Shown: positions 1-8,751 of the stretch, piece by piece | Numbering within the stretch: the stretch's first letter is position 1 | Layout of the letters: every line of letters begins with the position of its first letter | DNA from: Halopenitus sp041821145 | Lineage (GTDB): Archaea > Halobacteriota > Halobacteria > Halobacteriales > Haloferacaceae | DNA: 64,000 bases | Reading direction: 5' to 3' | NCBI RefSeq assembly: GCF_041821145.1 | Contig: NZ_JBGUBC010000001.1 | Span: forward strand, 248,001 to 312,000 | Made by a program: the position numbers and the translations under genes | Notes under the pieces: model-generated | Seen by the model: the letters and a program-made list of their open reading frames with translations, nothing else | Told to the model about the DNA's origin: nothing | Database searches by the model: none

Positions 1-641
1 AGACACGGGGAGTGCTGATCGAGGACACACCCGAACTACCGGTGGAACGACTCCAGCGATCGGGTCGGGACGTTCAGCGACTCTCCGTGGAGGACCAGGG
101 CAACGGCGGCGAGCTCGCTCCGGCAGAGGCCGTCCGTACCGCGCTCCGGCTGGGAAACGGCGCGATCGTCGTCGGCGAGGTGCGCGGAGAGGAGGCCGCC
201 GCGCTCTACGAGGCGATGCGTGTCGGGGCGAGCGGCGAGACGGTCCTCGGTACGATCCACGGAACGGATCCGGAGGCGGTTCGCGAACGAGTCCTCACCG
301 ATCTCGGCGTTCCGCCGGCGGCCTTCGCGAGCACGGACCTCCTTGTGCAACTTGCCGACCACCGCGTGACCGCGATCGTGGAGGTCTCGATGGGACGTAA
401 CGGGGTGATATTCGATCGGCTTTTCGAGCAAACGGAGAACGGGCTCATCGCGACGGGACGAATCGACCGGGGAACGAGCACGCTCGTGAACGACCTTGCG
501 AGGGACGACGAATCCTACGCATCGGTTCGAACGCGGATTCACGAGCGGGCGAACGCGATCACGAAACGAGCGGAGACGGGAGCGACGTCCGCCGCATCAG
601 TCGCGAGCGAAGTAGCCGATCGAGGGAGTTCGAGTCGATGA
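1..641 (+). CDS. Type II/IV secretion (Tad/VirB11-like) ATPase, 3' part
   Basis: C-terminal half of a hexameric secretion ATPase that would power pilus assembly at the cytoplasmic face of the membrane. The frame is open to base 1, reading TRGVLIEDTPELP, so the gene begins outside the window and the GTG at 12 is internal. Family boxes seen: Asp box (IEDTPEL), Walker B (GAIVVGEVRGEEA) and His box (GTIHGTDPEAVRERV). The Walker A part is not in the window. The stop overlaps the next start (ATGA), which points to translational coupling with the membrane platform protein. The class is secure; the substrate is inferred from the pilin-like genes downstream. Confidence 0.88.
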   Translation, partial: TRGVLIEDTPELPVERLQRSGRDVQRLSVEDQGNGGELAPAEAVRTALRLGNGAIVVGEVRGEEAAALYEAMRVGASGETVLGTIHGTDPEAVRERVLTDLGVPPAAFASTDLLVQLADHRVTAIVEVSMGRNGVIFDRLFEQTENGLIATGRIDRGTSTLVNDLARDDESYASVRTRIHERANAITKRAETGATSAASVASEVADRGSSSR

Positions 642-2515
642 CGGAAGATCCACCGGACCGCCGAAAAACTGGGGCAAGCGGAGTCGATAGCCGCATCTCG
701 AGGATCGGATCGTGGTTCGCGAACATCAACGGACGAGGCACTGACGAGAGGAATGGACAAAACGGAGCCAGGAATCGAAACGACGACCGAAATGGAACGG
801 ATGATGAAGAACTTCGACGGGCACTCGCGTTCCTCGAACGCGATCGAACGCCGGAATGGATCGAGCGCCGGGCCCGACACGTGGGGCTGATCGTCGCGGC
901 GATCATCACGATCGTCACGCTCCCCCTCGTTGGGAGTCTCGGCAGTACCTCAGTCGCCGCGATCGCGGGCCTGGCGTCCCACCACGTTCGGCGACGGTGG
1001 CCATGCTGGCTTGCTGAACTCCGTCGGACGCGCGCGCTCGGGACTGCTCCCGGCCTGATCGGCCGGATCGTGCTCCGGATGCGACTTGAACCCGCAACGG
1101 AACGGGCCGTCGAGTTTGCCGCTCAGACTGGAACGGGACCGCTCGCAGGAAGTCTCACGGACGCCGTTCGGCGATCCGATTCACGGCCCGGATCCGGGCT
1201 CCGCGCCTTCACCGAGGAGTGGCACCCGTGGTTCCCCGCGCTCGAACGGGCCGGTACCCGGATCCGAGCCGCGGCGAGCGCGCCCGCCGAACGGCGCGAT
1301 CGGGGACTCGATCGCGCCCTCGAGGCGGTTGTCGACGGAACGACGGACCGGATGGCCGCGTTCATCGGTGACATCAGGGGGCCGATTTCGGGACTCTACG
1401 CCTTCGGCGTCCTGTTGCCGCTCGCGCTCGTGGCGCTGCTTCCGGCCGCTCGTGCGACCGGACTTCCGCTTGGCGCAACGACCATGGCGGTGGTGTACGT
1501 CGTAATCCTTCCCACGGTTTTGACTGTCGCAAGTGGCTGGATCCTGTTGCGACGTCCGGTCGCGTTCCCGCCGCCGACGATCGATTCGACCCACCCGGCG
1601 GTGCCGAAACGACGGCTTTCATCCGCCGTCGCGGGCGCTCTCACAGGGGTGATCGGGTGGCTGATCGGAAGCCTGCTCGTCGCCTGGAGCGCGCCGATCG
1701 TCGCGTGTGGATTCGGCGTGGGGTCCGGGGCGTTCCTCCTCGCGCGTCCGCGACGGCGTGTGCTCTCGCGAGTGAGAGCGATCGAATCGGCGTTGCCCGA
1801 CGCGCTGGCGATCGTCGGCGGGCATGTCGCCGACGGAGTCTCCGTCGAGCGGGCGGTCCGCCATGCCGGAGAGGCGATCGATGGTCCGGCAGGCGAGGCG
1901 TTCGACGCCGCGGCGCGTCGAAGTCGAACGCTTCGAGTGGACATCGAGTCCGCGTTATGTGGAAACACCGGCCCGTTCGCAAACGTTCCAAGCCCCCGGG
2001 TTCAGGGAGCGATCGCGCTCCTCGCGATCGCCGCCCGTGAGGGACGTCCCGCCGGCGACGTGGTGATCGAATTCGCCGACCAACTCGAGGAACTTCGAAC
2101 GCTCGAACGGGATGCGACGAGGCGGATCGCGACGGTCACTCGGACGATCGCGAACACGGCTACCGTATTTGGCCCCCTCGTGGGCGGGGCAACGGTGGCG
2201 CTCGCGTCCGGCATGGAGGGTGGGACGATCGCCGCAGGTGCGGCTCTCGATCCGACTGCCGGAGGGCCCGTCGGCGGCCCCACAGCGACCGGAGGACTTG
2301 GGGCAACGCCGGTGGTGGAGCCAATCCCGGTTCCCGTACTCGGGCGGATCGTGGGAATCTACGTGTTGCTCCTGGCAGCGATCCTGACCGGACTGTCGAC
2401 GCTGCTTGAGCGAGGGTTCGATCCGACGCTCGTCTCCTACCGGATCGCGATCGCGCTTCCGACCGCGACGGCGACGTATCTCGCGTCGTTCCTCGGCGCG
2501 AATCTCCTCCTGTGA
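638..2515 (+). CDS. Type II secretion F-family (TadC/GspF-like) membrane platform protein
   Basis: 625-aa polytopic membrane protein. After a charged, Asn/Asp-rich cytoplasmic N-terminus (to about residue 80), hydrophobic segments lie near 82-115, 250-303 and 332-365, and at the C-terminus near 505-525, 570-588 and 603-625. A T2SF-type cytosolic helical domain (about 385-505) contains ESALPDALAIVGG. Together with the ATPase it overlaps by ATGA, it would form the inner-membrane motor and platform of an archaeal pilus. The length and paired T2SF layout fit haloarchaeal PilC/TadC proteins. The local neighbours, not sequence motifs, decide which pilus it serves. Confidence 0.85.
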   Translation: MTEDPPDRRKTGASGVDSRISRIGSWFANINGRGTDERNGQNGARNRNDDRNGTDDEELRRALAFLERDRTPEWIERRARHVGLIVAAIITIVTLPLVGSLGSTSVAAIAGLASHHVRRRWPCWLAELRRTRALGTAPGLIGRIVLRMRLEPATERAVEFAAQTGTGPLAGSLTDAVRRSDSRPGSGLRAFTEEWHPWFPALERAGTRIRAAASAPAERRDRGLDRALEAVVDGTTDRMAAFIGDIRGPISGLYAFGVLLPLALVALLPAARATGLPLGATTMAVVYVVILPTVLTVASGWILLRRPVAFPPPTIDSTHPAVPKRRLSSAVAGALTGVIGWLIGSLLVAWSAPIVACGFGVGSGAFLLARPRRRVLSRVRAIESALPDALAIVGGHVADGVSVERAVRHAGEAIDGPAGEAFDAAARRSRTLRVDIESALCGNTGPFANVPSPRVQGAIALLAIAAREGRPAGDVVIEFADQLEELRTLERDATRRIATVTRTIANTATVFGPLVGGATVALASGMEGGTIAAGAALDPTAGGPVGGPTATGGLGATPVVEPIPVPVLGRIVGIYVLLLAAILTGLSTLLERGFDPTLVSYRIAIALPTATATYLASFLGANLLL

Positions 2516-2572
2516 GGGACACGGAACGTCAGCGAGTGAGAGAGTCGCAAGGGGACGATCCCGCCGCGAACG

Positions 2573-2578
2573 TTTATA
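2573..2578 (+). promoter_or_regulatory. TATA box of the pilin-like genes
   Basis: TTTATA centred about 28 nt before the ATG at 2604, the spacing of a leaderless haloarchaeal transcript. It lies in the 88-nt gap after the platform gene and would give the pilin-like genes their own promoter. Confidence 0.55.
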
Positions 2579-2603
2579 CCGGAGAGCGGGACCATCCCGC
2601 ACC

Positions 2604-3071
2604 ATGTTCGACGTACCGATCGATGCGTGGTATGCGTGGCTCGGGATCGCGGGGATGAGCCTATTGACTCTCGGGATCGCAGCCGGGATACCCGCGGGAC
2701 CGACGCCGGACGCAATGGGTGTGGCCGGCACGATCGACCGTGTGGCAGCCAGCGAGTATCCCGCAACCGCCGAACACGGGCTCGCCGCGGATCAGATCCG
2801 GCTCACGCCGAATCGGATCTCACTCCGAGGACCGGGCGGAGCGACGACCGCGGTCCTCGAGTTCGCACCCGTAACGCCCGCACGAGGCGACGATCGCCTG
2901 TATCGCGTTCTGAAAGGAGAACCCCCCGATCGAGGGTTCGAGTCGCCCGAGTCGTTCTCGCAAGTGGCGGCGGAGACCCGCACGCAGGAGCCACGCTGGC
3001 GATCGGCGCCTCCGAGGTTGCGAATTCGAACGGTCACCTGGGAGGGCGAACGTGTCACGCTCGTCGGGTGA
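2604..3071 (+). CDS. Single-TM protein of the pilus cassette (DUF7283-like)
   Basis: 155-aa protein with an N-terminal hydrophobic helix (about residues 10-32) and an extracytoplasmic domain without cysteines. The start at 2604 was chosen over the longer frame because a TATA element lies 26-31 nt upstream and the hydrophobic segment then sits at the N-terminus. From memory, proteins of this size and position beside haloarchaeal Tad-like ATPases are annotated DUF7283; this was not searched. It is followed after 4 nt by the next pilin-like gene. A role as a pilus or pseudopilus component is inferred from context. Confidence 0.7.
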   Translation: MFDVPIDAWYAWLGIAGMSLLTLGIAAGIPAGPTPDAMGVAGTIDRVAASEYPATAEHGLAADQIRLTPNRISLRGPGGATTAVLEFAPVTPARGDDRLYRVLKGEPPDRGFESPESFSQVAAETRTQEPRWRSAPPRLRIRTVTWEGERVTLVG

Positions 3072-3075
3072 CCAC

Positions 3076-3564
3076 ATGCGTCGTTCGTCGACCGTCTCCG
3101 CGATCCGATCCAGTTCGACTCGGGGGGAGCCGGTTAGCGACGATCACGGATCGGACGGCAAAGCTCGACTTGCTCGCGGACAGGTCGAACCGATCGCTGC
3201 CCTCGTCGCTCTGCTCGCGGTCGGCCTCGGCCTCTCGGTGTATGCGGGAGCGATCGCGAACGCCGATCCGACTTCGGAGGGACGGGCAACCGCGGAGGTC
3301 GTCTGCGACCGAGTCCACGACGAGGTAACCAGAGCCGGCGTGACCCACCCGGATCGACTGGCGGTTCCCGCCGATATCCCGGTCGACGAACGGCGGGTCG
3401 GGATCGCAGTGGTCACCACCCGAGGTCGTTGGACCGCCGGCGAGCGAAACGCGACCCGTCCGTATCCGCCGGGATCGGCGGCAGCAGAACGACCGGTGAG
3501 CGTCCGGATATCGGCTGGAGAGCAGGTGCGCGGCGAACTCCGCGTGGTGGTGATCGAGCGATGA
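3076..3564 (+). CDS. Pilin-like single-TM protein (DUF7285-like)
   Basis: 162-aa protein. A basic, Ser-rich leader of about 35 residues ends in RLARGQVEP and is followed by a hydrophobic helix (AALVALLAVGLGLSVYAGAI). The R-G-Q step before the helix resembles a class III prepilin-peptidase site, although the acidic residue sits at +3 rather than the usual +5. The ATG at 3076 was preferred to GTG 3052, which would overlap the previous gene. The ectodomain has no recognised fold. The stop overlaps the next ATG. DUF7285 is my recollection for this position in the locus. Confidence 0.68.
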   Translation: MRRSSTVSAIRSSSTRGEPVSDDHGSDGKARLARGQVEPIAALVALLAVGLGLSVYAGAIANADPTSEGRATAEVVCDRVHDEVTRAGVTHPDRLAVPADIPVDERRVGIAVVTTRGRWTAGERNATRPYPPGSAAAERPVSVRISAGEQVRGELRVVVIER

Positions 3565-4091
3565 CGAGTACCGTCCTCGACGTTGGATTGTTTCTGCTTT
3601 GTGTCTCCGCAAGCGTCGTGACCGTCGTCAACGTCGATCCGGCAAACGGTGGAAGCGAGTACCACGCCGATGACCTCACCGATCGAATAGCGACCGAGAC
3701 TATGACGGTGGAGTACACCACGGACGCCGGCGATCGTCGCCACCACGCGAGCCTTGCCGAACATCTGGTAACTGCGGCAGCGCGCGAAGAGCCCGGTTCC
3801 GATTCCGATTCGGGTAGCTACGTGAACGCCGTTCGCGCAGCGATCGAACCACGCCTCGATCCTGGGACGGCGGTGGCGATTCGACTCCCCATCGCGGCCA
3901 AGTCGGAACGCGACGGTTCCGATTCGATCACGCGAACGGAAGGGACCGACCGACACCGAACGGCGTTCGAGGTCGGCCGGACACCGCCCGCGACTGCACG
4001 CGTTCGAACGTCGGTAGTCCAGATGCCGGCCGAGGACGGACGGGGAACGGCGCGGATCGTCGTCCGGAGGTGGCACGATGGCTCGCCCTGA
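3561..4091 (+). CDS. Single-TM protein of the pilus cassette (DUF7284-like)
   Basis: 176-aa protein starting at the ATG that overlaps the preceding stop. The N-terminus TSTVLDVGLFLLCVSASVV is a hydrophobic helix with almost no leader, as in TadE/TadF-like or already-short pilin subunits. The rest is polar, His/Asp/Ser-rich and predicted to be extracytoplasmic. It overlaps the following large gene by 14 nt. Function is inferred from the operon; no enzyme motif is visible. Confidence 0.66.
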   Translation: MTSTVLDVGLFLLCVSASVVTVVNVDPANGGSEYHADDLTDRIATETMTVEYTTDAGDRRHHASLAEHLVTAAAREEPGSDSDSGSYVNAVRAAIEPRLDPGTAVAIRLPIAAKSERDGSDSITRTEGTDRHRTAFEVGRTPPATARVRTSVVQMPAEDGRGTARIVVRRWHDGSP

Positions 4092-7000
4092 TACGGGTCG
4101 CACGGGAGGACGAGAGAGGAGGCGCCGCGGCCGGATCGCATTGGTGAGCGACCGGCGGGCGCGCGTTCCGTTCGCGCTCATCGGTGTGTTGTTGATCGTG
4201 ACCAGTACGGCGTACGCAAGCGGGATCGCCACGACTGACGTGACCATCGATCGGTCAGTCGAGCGGGCAGTGGAGCGGTCGAGCGCCGACGCGACACCCG
4301 CGCTCCGATCCGCGACGGCGAGCGCCGCACGCGAGGCGGCGGCACGGCCGGTGACACAGCCCGCCGAGACGACGGCTGGCTCAGCGCTCAGGCCGAATTC
4401 CGCGTTCGAGGACGCGCTCCGGATCCGGATCGGGGTCGCCGCACACGAGGCGTTGGCGTCGACCTCCGTCCGCGAGGGCGGTGTTCGTGCCGAAACGACG
4501 CTCTCGTTCGGAGAGGACGGGAGCGGGAACAGGAGCGAGCGGACTCGGATCGAGCCGGGGGATCTCGATCGCGTTCGCGATCGAGTGACCATCACGCCGG
4601 TGGCGAACGGAACTGCCCTCAAAGCGACGATCCACGGCGTGCGAACGACTGCCAGACGAGACGGTCGAGTGGTTTCCGAGCGGACGCGACCGATCACCGT
4701 AGTCGTCGCAGTCCCCGTTCTGGCCGCCCACGAGCGGACCGAAACGTTCGAGACGGCGATGAACCGGGGCGCTTTGGAGGGGCCGGGACTCGGTCGACAA
4801 CTGACCGCCAGACTGTACGCCCTCACATGGGCGCGTGGATACGCCCAACGGTTCGGCGCGCCGGTACAGAACGTCCTCGCGAACCGACACGTCGAACTAT
4901 CGAGCAACACCGGAACGATCGCCGTCCAACGTGGCACCTTCGGTGCGGCCGATTCCGACGCTACGACCGGAACGCGACGGGCGACAGCCCGAACCGGGCT
5001 TGCAGACCTGCTTGAACCGACCGGCGTCGACGAGAGCGAGTGGAGCCGAACCGTACTGGAGGCACCGGTACCGAGCACTGGGGAGAGTCAGGCCGGCGGA
5101 GAGCCGTACGGCGATCCCCTAGAGAACGCGACGGAAACCGTGTCGATCGGTCCCTCAACGGACGCCGCCCTAGTCGAGACGCTCGATACGTCCGATTCGA
5201 TCGCCCATGACGCATACCGCGTTCAGGCAGTCCGTCGGGTCGAGGTGACCAGAACGGGCGGGCGAACAGGAGCCCCGCCACGGTCCTCACCCGGATCGAA
5301 CTGGACGTTTCTGGGCGAGCGGACGACGAGCGATGCGACGGCCCACGGATCCGGTGGCGATTCCGGGTTCGATTCGGCATCGCGTTCGGTCACCGTCGAG
5401 CGGAAGATCGTTCGCTACTGGACGGACGGAACGAGCCGTCGGACCACGCAAAAGCGCTGGAGTGAGCGCTACCGCGTGGTCGTGTCAGTCGACGGCCGAT
5501 ACGCGCCACGGGCTGGTGCACCCGATCGGTCGACGTCTCCGACGTTCCACCGCGGCGGAGCGATCGACGGGCCGAACCTCGAATCGACGCCGGAGGCCGC
5601 ACGCCGAGCGCTCGATGCGACGGACGTCGACGCGGTCGCACGAGAGGCAGCGAAGGACGGAGCGACGACGCGAACTGCCGTGATACACGGTACTCGACCG
5701 ACGGATCTCGAAGCGTGGATCCGCAAGGACGTTGCCGCGCTCCACGATCGTCTGGAGGAGATGGAGACCACGGTCGACATGCGCGCGGTCGCGGCGGGGG
5801 CCACGGATCCGTACGGGAGGCTGGCAGCGGACGTGCGGACCCGTCGTGACGAACTGGTCGCTCCGCCTGCGACGTACGATGGAGCGTCCGACCGCGCTCG
5901 GGTTGCGGTCCGGCGTGCATACGTCGACGCGGTGATCGCCGACCTCGAGCGTCGCTCGAAGGCCGATCGCAGCGCCAGGGACGAACTCGATGAGGCGGCC
6001 GGCGCCGGAGCGACGACCGATTCTCGGGCGGAAGATGAGAGCCAAACGAACGAGGCATCCCTCGGCGAGTACGTCGCCGCCAGCGGGACGGCACAGGATC
6101 CGGAACCGTTCGTCGTCGGCGAGGAGGGACCGACTGGGGGCGTCGCCTTCACTCCGAACGGAACGCCGGGATATCTCCCGCGGACCACGATCGACGGCTC
6201 GGTCGGGAGTATCGCGTCCGGATCCGAGACGCGCCCGCTCGTAACGCGGAACGTGAACGTCTTCACGATGCCCTACGGAGACGTCTCCAGCGAGATCGTC
6301 GATCGAGTGTTGGCGCTCGGCGATCGGGTTCCGCTTCCGCAAGCGACGGGGACGCTCACTGCGGCCGATCGAACGCTGGAGGAGGCGGATGACGAGGACC
6401 GGATCGAGGTACTTCGAACGCGCCGCGATCGACTGGAAGCGGACGTTCAAGAATCGACGGAGCAGATCGAACAGGACGTGGAAGTCGAACTTCGGACCAC
6501 GACGGATCTGTCGGCGTCGGAGCGTCGATCGGCGATTCAGCACACGCGCGACCGATATGAGACGACGGCCAAGTTGGCGACGGCGATGACGAGCGGGGAG
6601 TACGCCGAGGCCCTGGCAAACGAGATCGAACGCACGAGCGACGGAAGGATCACGGCCGGCGAACGAACACGTCTCGAGGCGGTGATCCGGACCTCACTGA
6701 CCGAATCGATGGCGTCAAAACAAACCGCAGTCTCGCGATCGCACGCCTCTCGAACCGCCGACGTGACGCGGAGGATCGCACGGTCGCGGATCGAATCCGG
6801 CGTCGAGGAGGGGCTCCAAACGGCGGCCAACGAGACTGAAACGCGGTGGGGAACCGACGTGACGAAGCAGGTGGGCGCCGGACTTCCGGTCACGCCGGTT
6901 CCCGGATACTGGTATGCGACGGTCAACGTGTGGCACGTGGAGGTCGCAGGCGAGTATCCGCGGTTCGAACTGCGAGCCGACGTCGGTCCCCCCGACGAGG

Positions 7001-7227
7001 AGTTCCGCTACGTTCGAGCGGATCGACCGTCGACGATCGACCTCGAGGGAGACCCGGTCACACTCGGATATTCGGAGCCGATCCGGTTTCGAACCGACAC
7101 CACCGTCGTGATTGCGGTTCCGCCTGGACCGCCGGGAGTCGGTGACGTGGACGGGACGTGGTCGGAGGAGTCGAGTGGGTGGGCGTGTCCCGGACCGTCC
7201 GATCGTCGGTGTGAGGCCGATCCATGA
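4078..7227 (+). CDS. Giant pilin-like surface protein of the pilus cassette (DUF7286-like)
   Basis: 1049-aa protein with one N-terminal TM helix (about 28-49, RARVPFALIGVLLIVTSTAYA after a basic leader) and an ectodomain of about 1000 residues. The ectodomain is rich in Thr, Asp, Glu and Arg, has charged helical stretches around 760-860, and ends in a Pro/Gly-rich segment with two late cysteines. It ends the coupled operon. By size and place it could be the tip or adhesin-type subunit, or a scaffold of the pseudopilus; that is inference. The long reverse-strand frame inside it (3144-5078) is a codon-bias shadow. Confidence 0.72.
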   Translation: MARPDTGRTGGRERRRRGRIALVSDRRARVPFALIGVLLIVTSTAYASGIATTDVTIDRSVERAVERSSADATPALRSATASAAREAAARPVTQPAETTAGSALRPNSAFEDALRIRIGVAAHEALASTSVREGGVRAETTLSFGEDGSGNRSERTRIEPGDLDRVRDRVTITPVANGTALKATIHGVRTTARRDGRVVSERTRPITVVVAVPVLAAHERTETFETAMNRGALEGPGLGRQLTARLYALTWARGYAQRFGAPVQNVLANRHVELSSNTGTIAVQRGTFGAADSDATTGTRRATARTGLADLLEPTGVDESEWSRTVLEAPVPSTGESQAGGEPYGDPLENATETVSIGPSTDAALVETLDTSDSIAHDAYRVQAVRRVEVTRTGGRTGAPPRSSPGSNWTFLGERTTSDATAHGSGGDSGFDSASRSVTVERKIVRYWTDGTSRRTTQKRWSERYRVVVSVDGRYAPRAGAPDRSTSPTFHRGGAIDGPNLESTPEAARRALDATDVDAVAREAAKDGATTRTAVIHGTRPTDLEAWIRKDVAALHDRLEEMETTVDMRAVAAGATDPYGRLAADVRTRRDELVAPPATYDGASDRARVAVRRAYVDAVIADLERRSKADRSARDELDEAAGAGATTDSRAEDESQTNEASLGEYVAASGTAQDPEPFVVGEEGPTGGVAFTPNGTPGYLPRTTIDGSVGSIASGSETRPLVTRNVNVFTMPYGDVSSEIVDRVLALGDRVPLPQATGTLTAADRTLEEADDEDRIEVLRTRRDRLEADVQESTEQIEQDVEVELRTTTDLSASERRSAIQHTRDRYETTAKLATAMTSGEYAEALANEIERTSDGRITAGERTRLEAVIRTSLTESMASKQTAVSRSHASRTADVTRRIARSRIESGVEEGLQTAANETETRWGTDVTKQVGAGLPVTPVPGYWYATVNVWHVEVAGEYPRFELRADVGPPDEEFRYVRADRPSTIDLEGDPVTLGYSEPIRFRTDTTVVIAVPPGPPGVGDVDGTWSEESSGWACPGPSDRRCEADP

Positions 7228-7330
7228 TCAGCCTGGAGAGACTTCGAGGGGTACGGACGTGACGAACGACTCGAACGAGAGACGTAGACACGGCAAGAGG
7301 CGATCATGATCGGGGGGACCGTAGTCGTTT

Positions 7331-7347
7331 TCCGCGGGGACCGCGGA
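7331..7347. promoter_or_regulatory. Perfect palindrome before the DUF5791 gene
   Basis: TCCGCGG-GGA-CCGCGGA, two 7-nt arms with a 3-nt spacer, ending 8 nt before the ATG at 7356. It abuts a T-run at 7328-7331 at TATA distance, so a bound protein would cover the transcription start. Operator function is inferred. Confidence 0.35.
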
Positions 7348-7355
7348 GAACGAGT

Positions 7356-7778
7356 ATGCTTCATGAGGTCGCGATGGACGCCGATACCGAGGCCGAGGCG
7401 ATACTCGACGCCTACCGAATGCTCGTCCAAGAGACGATCGAAACGGTCGGGATCGAACGCGTCACGGCGGAAACGTCGATCGACAGGAAGCGCCTCGACG
7501 GGGCGAGCGATGACGACCTCGCGACGCTATCGATCCAGGAGGCAGCCACGATTCTCGCCCTCGAGGGCGATCGCGATCCGGAGGCGATCGTCTACGAGCT
7601 TCGCGACCATCTCCTCATGGGAATGACGACGGCAGTACTCGACGTCGACACGATCGCCGGGGCGATCGACGCCGATCTCACCGGCCAGGAAGTCCAACAG
7701 GCCCTCGAAGGACGGGCCCCGATGACGCTTGAACAGCTTTCGGAGATACAGGCGGTCATCGAAACACGAAAGCGATGA
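7356..7778 (+). CDS. DUF5791 family protein
   Basis: 140-aa acidic, mostly helical soluble protein without cysteines or catalytic motifs. It is recognised from memory as the haloarchaeal DUF5791 family of unknown function; internal phrases such as LSIQEAATILALEGDRDPEA are typical. The ATG at 7356 follows a palindromic promoter region. Its stop overlaps the start of the SDR gene (ATGA), so the two are probably co-translated. The family name is a recollection rather than a search result. Confidence 0.75.
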   Translation: MLHEVAMDADTEAEAILDAYRMLVQETIETVGIERVTAETSIDRKRLDGASDDDLATLSIQEAATILALEGDRDPEAIVYELRDHLLMGMTTAVLDVDTIAGAIDADLTGQEVQQALEGRAPMTLEQLSEIQAVIETRKR

Positions 7779-8671
7779 CGCGCGTCGTGATCGTCGGGTG
7801 TGGCTACATCGGACTCGAACTCGGGCGACAACTCGTCGACCACGACTACGACACGTACGGCGTGCGGCGCTCGCAGGAAGGACTTGCTGCCGTCGAAAGA
7901 GCGGGTCTCACGCCGGTGCAGGCGGACGTGACCGATCCGGAATCACTGCTGGCGCTGCCGGACGCGGAGGCGGTCGTCTTTGCGGCGAGTTCGGGTGGCC
8001 GCGACGCGGCGGCGGCACGCCGGGTGTACGTGGAGGGCCTCGAGAACGTGATCGCCGAGTATTCCTCGCGCGAGGAGTCTCCCGAACGGCTCGTCTATAC
8101 CTCCTCGACGGGCGTCTACGGCGACCACGATGGTGCCTGGGTGACCGAGGAAACGCCGATCGACCCGCAAACGGAGAAGACACGCGTGCTGGCGACGGCC
8201 GAACGCGTCGCGATCGATGCGGCAGCCGAGGCGGGGATAGACGGGACCGTGGCACGATTTGCGGGACTGTACGGTCCCGATCGGTACCGGCTCGATCGGT
8301 ATCTTCAGGGACCAGTGACCGCCGGGTATCTCAACATGGTCCATCGCGCGGACGCCGCGGGCGCGATTCGGCATCTCCTTTCCGAGACCCACGCTCGCGG
8401 GGAGACGGTTCTCGTCGTCGACGACGAACCGGTCGAAAAACACGCCTTCGCCGACTGGCTGGCCGACGAGTGCGGAGTCGATCGGCCGCCAAAGCAGTCG
8501 ACGGCCGAACGGCTCGCCGAGGGCGATCTCTCCGCGGCGGCGAAACGTCGAATTCGAACCGAAAAACGCTGCTCGAACGAACGGCTCCACGAGCTCGGCT
8601 ACGAGTTCGTGTATCCGACCTACCGGGAGGGATACCGGGCAGCGATCGACGCGTATCGCGAGGACGGATGA
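7775..8671 (+). CDS. NAD(P)-binding SDR/epimerase-like protein
   Basis: 298-aa Rossmann protein. The N-terminus VVIVGCGYIGLELG is the dinucleotide-binding glycine motif. YTSSTGVYGDH (about residues 107-118) and GLYGPDRY resemble extended, atypical SDRs of the YeeZ/NAD-dependent epimerase type. No clear YxxxK dyad is visible, so the reaction is unknown. It is coupled to DUF5791 upstream by ATGA. It lies 80 nt before the DHH phosphoesterase, with no obvious pathway link. Confidence 0.82.
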   Translation: MTRVVIVGCGYIGLELGRQLVDHDYDTYGVRRSQEGLAAVERAGLTPVQADVTDPESLLALPDAEAVVFAASSGGRDAAAARRVYVEGLENVIAEYSSREESPERLVYTSSTGVYGDHDGAWVTEETPIDPQTEKTRVLATAERVAIDAAAEAGIDGTVARFAGLYGPDRYRLDRYLQGPVTAGYLNMVHRADAAGAIRHLLSETHARGETVLVVDDEPVEKHAFADWLADECGVDRPPKQSTAERLAEGDLSAAAKRRIRTEKRCSNERLHELGYEFVYPTYREGYRAAIDAYREDG

Positions 8672-8751
8672 TCGTCGACGATCGACGCATCTCCGTGAGC
8701 GGAAAATGCCGCGTGGTTTCTTGTAGCAAGAGCGGGTGATGGAGTGTACGG

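Noticed and set aside
3144..5078. 644-aa open frame on the minus strand
   Set aside because: It is antisense to the pilus cassette genes and has the Arg/Ser-rich composition typical of codon-bias shadows; no domain or motif is visible.
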